Source: Siphonodentalium dalli (taxonomy: Eukaryota > Mollusca > Scaphopoda > Gadilida > Siphonodentaliidae). Taken from it: DNA of 64,000 bases. The stretch spans positions 140,200,351 through 140,264,350 of the forward strand of contig CP136062.1 in the NCBI GenBank assembly GCA_032622095.1, given 5' to 3'. The position numbers and the translations under genes are program-made. Each line of letters begins with the position of its first letter. The first letter of the stretch is position 1. The notes beneath the pieces are model-generated. The model ran no database searches and was not told the DNA's origin. It worked only from the letters and a program-made list of their open reading frames with translations. This document shows positions 61,401 through 64,000 of the stretch, in pieces.

Positions 61401-63391
61401 CCTAGCGGAAACACTGCTTTAATCCTATACTGGTATGCATATAGGCCCTATGGGGTTATGCTGTACATATCATTGAAAACATTCAACAACTACAAATGTA
61501 CTGGAAGGACTTCTCACTAGGGTCCTGCGAATTGGAGATATTGATCGAATCGAATATCGAATCGAGTCTACGTAATCGAATCGAATATCGAATCGAATCA
61601 TACCTGTGTGTTGCATTCTCAATTAGGCTTTTAGTGTCAATGCTTAGACGATTTGAGAAACGTTCTATGAATTTCCATGAAATTCCATAATAACTTGTGT
61701 GGCGATCAACCGTCGTTCCCGATACTATTAACTTCAATTGAGAATTGTTGAGAGAAAAAAAAACAGATTAAAACGCCCATGCGGTCGTAACGACGATTAG
61801 ATATATAACCACTAAACGGATTATCGGAATTAAAATCACGCGTAATTTGTAGAGTTTGCATGTACATGCACAATTGCAAATCGGCACTCGGAAACACCCG
61901 TTTTTATAAACTTGAAGATGCAACAACAGTCGCAGGGTAGCCTGTTTATGTACTATATGGAATGTTGGATGATTAGATGTCTTGTTGTCCCAGATGCTTG
62001 CGATTTATATACCAAGTTGCATTCATCACACGTGTAAGTTTCTGCACTACATGTAGCTTTTATCATGTTTAAAATAAACATGAATAACGGACGACAAATT
62101 GTCAAGTTTCAAGGAACGCTCCGAAACTGAAAGTCAACTTCAAAAGAAAACACCACCATACGCACCCTTCGACGCCAGGAGCACGTGTTGTTTACATTCT
62201 CGGCGATATTACAGAACGAATGTCGACCACGACGAATGCGGAGGATGGGAAAGTTACATTTATTTTATTGTTAAATACACTTATTATTAAAGTAACTTCA
62301 TTTGGTCGTAACATATATCAACATACCATGCATAAAATCATCTGGCCAATATCCATTTGCATTCATACTTCGTTCGAAAGACGAATCACTAGAAAAGGGG
62401 TTAGCGGTGTACTCCATTGGTACCTCGTGTGCACGGTTTTAGACAAAACGGGAAAAGTCGTGTGCGGCGATCTGAATAAACTCTTTTTGTTGTACAATTT
62501 GAAAAAGTAGAATTACACCACAAAACTGGATCGAGATATCCATGGTAACTCGAGTAATGACCAATCTGGACAATGCTTTTAAGCATCTCATCGCTATTAT
62601 AATTTACGCGTGTCGTCGGTCCATCGACGATCTCTGAGCTTTTGGCTACCATGTTCAAAGCTAGAATTCAGATGTATTTAGTTGTCATATAGTGGCTAAT
62701 TACTGACTATACTTATATTTAATAGCATGCGAACATTCGCGATGTACAATAAGAATTATAAGGTGCATATATTCATAATTTTCGGGAATTATATGGCACA
62801 GAAACAGCGAAGATCGACGTGTGAACTTGTCCGTAAACAGCTTACTTTTTTGTCAGTGTATATTCGAAATTTCGAGTTGGAAAGTTCGAATCGAATTCAA
62901 ATCGAATTTGACTTTCGAATCGAATCGAATATCGAATATTCGCAGGACCCTACTTCTCACTTACCATATTAACATCACCGTTCAAATTTTCTTCTTCAGG
63001 TACATTGGTTGACTGCTATGATGAACTTGGGAACAGGTACCAGTTACCTGTGTATGTGCTCAGTGTTCCAACGAACCTTATTGAGGACCCCAGTGACAGT
63101 GATATAGGGCAAGATGCTGATTCAAATTCGTCAGGGACTGAGGTGTTCATAAAATTCCGATTATCGACCAAAATGAACGATGTTAAACTTGGTGTGCGGA
63201 CGACAGACACTATTCTAAAAATAAAAAAGCGGCTGTTTGAACTCGAAGAGGTTGAACCATCGAGACAGAGGCTGTATTTCTCTGGTAAACTGCTCAATGA
63301 CAAAACAAGAATTGAGGATATGAAAATTCATAAAAACTTTGTCATACAGGTTATAGTCAATCTGGAAGAGATGACTGTTCAGGAGAGTTAA
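40399..63391 (+). CDS. UBTD1/2: UBTD1/UBTD2 homolog, ubiquitin domain-containing protein (3 exons, complete)
   Basis: Coding exons 40399-40465, 58819-59055 and 63000-63391 join in phase (67+237+392 nt) to 231 residues; human UBTD1 and UBTD2 are about 227 and 234. Residues 1-22 begin MGGCLGLRR. Gly2 and Cys4 fit N-myristoylation and palmitoylation, as proposed for this family (inference here). Residues about 24-125 are the conserved UBTD N-terminal domain with [40 protein letters not shown] and [12 protein letters not shown]. An acidic linker (about 130-148) leads to a ubiquitin-like fold at about 149-226 ([23 protein letters not shown]). The family is linked to ubiquitin conjugation and to p53/YAP turnover in vertebrates. 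The sequence leans toward UBTD2 (MGGC, RNQPLK) while its neighbour matches the human UBTD1 locus, as expected for a pre-duplication ortholog. Confidence 0.97.
40466..40870. other. Start of UBTD intron 1, no recognised feature
   Basis: No repeat family member and no exon recognised. The inverted duplication begins after it. Confidence 0.5.
40871..41243 (-). repeat. Inverted duplication, left copy
   Basis: Nearly identical in reverse orientation to 46632-47000. It includes a run of T/A, CACCCACCTCCCC, and an internal TATG/GTAAGT junction resembling a donor. A 64-codon minus frame at 41050-41244 is frameshifted in the other copy, so I do not call it a gene. Confidence 0.85.
41310..41430. repeat. 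Fragment of the GGCC / GTAGGTAGGTAGG element
   Basis: GGCCTAACAAAAAAATACG, TTTGTTTCCGCTAACG and TAGGTAGGTAGG match the left end of 52162-53354. Truncated. Confidence 0.55.
41985..42845. repeat. Tandem repeat of about 180 bp, four units
   Basis: Units share GTCTGTTCATGTCGTAACTT, CTCAATGAAATT, CACTACTATGAGGACATT and TTCATCTTTGTTTAT. Preceded by a G10 run (41991-42001) and CCGTCCGTGCGTCCATCC. Open frames here are by-products. Confidence 0.85.
42846..43720. repeat. GGTCAAATAG/GGGCCATAACTC tandem repeat element, copy 1
   Basis: Begins TTAGCTCACCTGAGACAAAG with a (CTGTCCGT)n stretch, then three units sharing TTCATATTTGGT, CATTCAGATTTGTTCAAATG and GGTCACTGGGTCAAATAG. The 43540-43690 tail has TTATGGCCC wording. 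Similar to 45530-46430. Confidence 0.8.
43908..44037. mobile_element. GAATGAGGTCCCC family, truncated copy
   Basis: Begins AGTGTGTCTGACATTTGCAG, includes the left hairpin and CTTAGGCCTCATCTTCTGG, then stops. Confidence 0.75.
44396..44812. mobile_element. GAATGAGGTCCCC family, near full-length copy
   Basis: 417 bp from AGTGTGTCTGACATTTACA to GCAAATGTCAGACATACT, with a hairpin near each end and a unique middle (CAATGTCCCCCTAATTTGCA, CATAATTGAGGTGC). The other full copy is 44932-45345. Non-coding. Small open frames here are by-products. Confidence 0.8.
44932..45345. mobile_element. GAATGAGGTCCCC family, second near full-length copy
   Basis: Same layout as 44396-44812 (CATAATTGAGGTGCCCAATG in the middle), ending GCAAATGTCAGACACTATG. 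The spacer between the copies carries a G9 run at 44893-44901. Confidence 0.8.
45530..46440. repeat. GGTCAAATAG/GGGCCATAACTC tandem repeat element, copy 2
   Basis: Units share TTCATATTTGGTGTG, GATGTTCCCTAGGTGA, CATTCAGATTTGTTCAAATG and CCAGGGCCATAACTC. Includes CTCCGGCGGAGCTATAGTCA as in copy 1 (CTCCGGTGGAGCTATAGTCA). Confidence 0.8.
46632..47000 (+). repeat. Inverted duplication, right copy
   Basis: Reverse-complement partner of 40871-41243, from GTTCCCCTATCGTATTGCGG to TATATAATGGCCAACAACTG. A one-base difference at TTTTCGAAAGAG breaks the frame that is open in the left copy. Confidence 0.85.
47199..47220. repeat. Poly-C tract, about 20 bp
   Basis: A homopolymer of about 20 C just upstream of the 47253 MITE. 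Length is unreliable in any assembly. Confidence 0.85.
47253..47393. mobile_element. MITE CCAGCCCTCATAATTGGC, copy 2
   Basis: Runs from CCAGCCCTCATAATTGGC to CTGAATTAAGAGGGCTG. Matches 16756-16872 (CAATCAGCAAT, GCCGAAGC or GCAGAAGC, AAACAATCTGAATTAAGAGG). Confidence 0.8.
48351..51606. mobile_element. GCCCCCGAC-bounded tandem-repeat element
   Basis: Left end GCCCCCGACTTGAAGTCGG, right end GGTCGGGGGCAAA. Contains about three copies of a unit with CAACCGCTGGGCAGATTTAG and CATGCATAGCGCGGGTTTCG (48420, 50797, 51147) and two copies of a unit with AGATGATAGCGTGAGCTTTGG (50964, 51312). The first unit is split from the rest by 48555-50729. Confidence 0.75.
48555..50729. mobile_element. TAGCTCAACTTA TIR element filled with a higher-order minisatellite
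   Basis: TIRs TAGCTCAACTTAC and CTAAGTTGAGCTA. Inside are about twelve units of roughly 155-165 bp, each with GGCGCGGGCTACAGGTCG, GACATGTAGATGGGAACGAG, TTCGGCCAAAAAACATGGCC and GCAGCCATCTTGGATTT. Three linker types alternate, forming a trimer of about 484 bp. Unit anchors: 48644, 48800, 48964, 49128, 49283, 49447, 49611, 49759, 49924, 50077, 50241, 50442. The layout recalls bivalve elements with a tandem core (pearl type), but those lack such TIRs. Confidence 0.85.
51607..52161. other. Interior of the outer hAT-type element, unrecognised
   Basis: Sequence between the two nested insertions. No coding or repeat match found. A hairpin pair TACATTTTGATAGTCTGACATA and TAAATCAAAATGTC lies near 51990-52025. 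Confidence 0.4.
52162..53354. mobile_element. GGCC element with TTA target duplication (PIF/Harbinger-like)
   Basis: Termini GGCCAAAAAAAAAAAA then TTTGTTTCC, and GGAAACACAGATG then TTTTTTTTTTGGCC, with TTA on both sides (52159-52161 and 53355-53357). Subterminal CCAGGTAGGTAGGTAGG and CCAGGTCGGCCC. No transposase frame seen. The middle has small open frames without family support. Confidence 0.75.
53700..54017. other. UBTD intron 1, no recognised feature
   Basis: Continues the host repeat seen left of 48081. Otherwise nothing recognised. Confidence 0.4.
54018..54148. mobile_element. MITE, CAGTAATGCYCTAA family, copy 2
   Basis: 131 bp, TIRs CAGTAATGCTCTAAGTAATC and complement, TA on each side. 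Same family as 7528-7656. Confidence 0.85.
54425..54612. mobile_element. MITE, CAGTAATGCYCTAA family, copy 3 (long-stem form)
   Basis: 188 bp, almost a complete hairpin: the left arm CCACAGCAGAATTATGGG to GGAAATATGGCTTG is repeated as its complement in the right arm. TA borders. Confidence 0.85.
54613..55960. other. UBTD intron 1 stretch with a second CRE octamer
   Basis: No repeat family recognised. A perfect TGACGTCA lies at 55476-55483 in a locally less AT-rich stretch with ACACGTGGGG nearby. It could be a chance site or an internal promoter; nothing else supports the latter. Confidence 0.35.
55960..56275. repeat. Direct repeat pair, left copy
   Basis: Matches 58255-58561 up to the assembly gap: TTATTTGCCC, GATCACA-GTGAA, CAATTATTGCCTTATTCTGA, ACATCGCTAAAAG, GCCTGGTTA. 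Diverged, so an old repeat. Confidence 0.75.
56921..58054. mobile_element. GGCC element with TTTGAGTCTCAGACA termini, copy B (interrupted)
   Basis: Right end TGTCTGAGACTCAAATAATT then T-run and GGCC; left end TAATTTGAGTCTCAGACACC. Interrupted by the GTCCCCCGA element at about 57129-57712. The remainder is about 550 bp, like copy A at 15610-16540. Confidence 0.8.
57129..57712. mobile_element. GTCCCCCGA tandem-repeat element, copy 2, inverted and nested
   Basis: Ends GTCCCCCGAAAAATG and TTTTCGGGGGACACTGGTCGG, with (GTTC)n/(GTCC)n at the left. Units contain TTCATGGTGTAATCA, CCTACAG and GATGTGCAACATGTATATAG, the complement of the 25183-25965 units. Confidence 0.8.
58175..58255. repeat. Uninterrupted relative of the hAT target at 48 kb
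   Basis: TTTTAGGCCATTAGGGTC, CCCCGTCA, ATTTCCCCTCC and ATATTCTTCTACCTGATC match the sequence left of 48088 joined directly to the sequence right of 53692. Confidence 0.7.
58255..58561. repeat. Direct repeat pair, right copy, running into the gap
   Basis: Partner of 55960-56275. It is cut off by the gap at GTAAGCCACTGA, which corresponds to GTTACCCACTGA in the left copy. Confidence 0.75.
58562..58661. other. Assembly gap (100 N)
   Basis: Exactly 100 N, the usual placeholder for a gap of unknown size. It begins inside a repeated sequence. Confidence 0.99.
58819..59055 (+). CDS. UBTD1/2: UBTD exon 2
   Basis: Encodes [18 protein letters not shown] through GASISLPH. Acceptor TTGTAG at 58818, donor GTACGT at 59056. 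Apparent ATG codons just upstream are intronic. The assembly gap ends 157 bp upstream. Confidence 0.97.
59056..59784. other. UBTD intron 2, first part
   Basis: AT-rich. A fragment GAAGAGAATGCACAGGCAC with GCTCCAGTCATGGAAGG near 59640-59705 belongs to the TATAAGAGAATGC family. No exon recognised. Confidence 0.5.
59785..60013 (+). mobile_element. tRNA-derived SINE, copy 2
   Basis: A box TGGCTCAGTTGG (59791-59802) and B box GGTTTGAATTCC (59857-59868) are correctly ordered and spaced 55 bp apart. The tail is AATAAAATAAAAC. Shared with 8665-8982. Confidence 0.75.
60489..61416. mobile_element. hAT-like element CAGGGATTCCGC
   Basis: Left end CAGGGATTCCGCTA and right end TAGCGGAAACACTG, flanked by a 7-bp duplication CTTTAAT (60482-60488 and 61417-61423). 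CCCCTA-rich subterminal words occur at both ends (GTTCCCCTAGCC, ATTCCCCTACCCCCTAG). A 93-codon minus frame near the left end has no recognisable domain. Confidence 0.8.
61518..62952. mobile_element. hAT-type MITE with TCGAAT-rich ends next to UBTD exon 3
   Basis: TIRs TAGGGTCCTGCGAAT and ATTCGCAGGACCCTA. Perfect 8-bp duplication CTTCTCAC at 61510-61517 and 62953-62960. Subterminal arrays of ATCGAATCGAATATCGAAT lie at both ends. 1435 bp. No complete transposase; the interior frames are short. It ends 47 bp before UBTD exon 3. Confidence 0.92.
63000..63391 (+). CDS. UBTD1/2: UBTD exon 3 (last coding exon)
   Basis: Begins [19 protein letters not shown] and contains the whole ubiquitin-like fold, ending at TAA 63389-63391. 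The acceptor is CTTCTTCAG. A hAT-type element ends 47 bp upstream. Confidence 0.97.
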
Positions 63392-64000
63392 CTGTTTTGG
63401 AAATATTGTGGCTGAGAGCGATGCAATTTATTAAATTATCAAGTATCAATTTTCAGCAGATTAGTTAGAGGTTTGGAAAAAGGAAATATAGATGGTGGCT
63501 GTGTCTGCCATCTCTGTGTTATCTAATGATGCAATAATATAGTGACTTCTGGTGGTTACACTGAAGTAAGTTCACAAGATGATTGAAAATTACATTCCCA
63601 TCTCTGGTTAAGTAGTCATGTTAATGTGCTATGATGTTGGTGGGTCCTGCTAAATTGCTATGATGCTGTTAGGGCAAACTGATGCTGTTAAGAAAAGTAC
63701 TGTTTTTTTTCTTCTAAAGTTGTCATTTCCGTGGTGTTCGGTCAGTTTCGATAATCCGAATAATCCAGAAAAAGCCATTATGTGTATCAAACATTGAAAA
63801 ACAGATACCGGTATGTTTGCAAAATAATTTGAATACTGGTTGTATTAGCAGTTTAAAATTGACAATAATCAAGATGGCTATTCACATGTTTTGCAAACAC
63901 CAATGCAGTTCTTGAATGTTTCATACAGGTGCTGGCTTTTTTCAAAATCACTCGGATTAGCCAAACGCCACGAAATCAACAACTTCAGAAAAAATAATGG
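63392..64000 (+). other. UBTD 3' UTR and downstream flank
   Basis: No AATAAA or ATTAAA signal that I can find follows the stop within these 609 bp, so the 3' end probably lies beyond the window or uses a variant signal. No other gene or repeat is recognised here. Confidence 0.5.

Noticed and set aside
62099..62510. Open frames of 63-96 codons upstream of UBTD exon 3
   Set aside because: They lie wholly within the 61518-62952 hAT-type element and show no known domain.

Overview
The window is eukaryotic nuclear DNA: AT-rich, with long introns, GT-AG splice sites, many families of short inverted-repeat transposons and one 100-N assembly gap. The protein-coding content is animal. The dispersed tandem repeats carrying sentences such as GGGCCATAACTC and (GTCC)n tails are of a style I associate with bivalve and other mollusc genomes. 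I therefore read this as a mollusc, probably a bivalve, but the species cannot be fixed from the sequence.

There are only two cellular genes, and they are arranged head to head. MMS19 (cytosolic iron-sulfur cluster targeting factor) lies on the minus strand from its start codon at 40109 down to at least 175. Fifteen consecutive coding exons, all in phase with GT-AG borders, encode about the first 525 residues; the rest lies off the left edge. A complete three-exon UBTD1/UBTD2 gene (ubiquitin domain-containing protein, 231 residues) lies on the plus strand at 40399-63391. The two start codons are 289 bp apart, and that interval holds a CCAAT box and a perfect CRE (TGACGTCA), so it is very likely a shared bidirectional promoter. 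From memory, human MMS19 and UBTD1 are also divergent neighbours on 10q24, so this looks like ancient microsynteny.

Everything else is intronic and dominated by mobile DNA. Left part (1-25 kb, MMS19 introns 2-15): small TIR elements (TA, TTAA, GGCC and hAT types), foldback elements, a tRNA-derived SINE, a 5'-truncated LINE, and a five-unit tandem duplication of an MMS19 exon tail with its splice donor. Middle (25-40 kb, MMS19 intron 1): a cross-inverted palindromic region just outside at 23.7-24.9 kb, a poly-G minisatellite, and a Ty3/gypsy retrotransposon (30282-39666, 5-bp target duplication) that contains a LINE, which in turn contains a hAT-type element (8-bp target duplication). Right part (40.5-63 kb, UBTD introns): a 370-bp inverted duplication, several tandem-repeat elements, a 5.6-kb hAT-bounded composite with a three-unit higher-order minisatellite inside, a two-copy GGCC element pair each hit by a different insertion, the assembly gap, a second SINE, and two hAT-type elements, one ending 47 bp before the last UBTD exon.

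No prokaryotic operon, CRISPR array, rRNA or functional tRNA gene is present. Long open frames outside the two genes belong to decayed retrotransposons or are chance frames in repeats.
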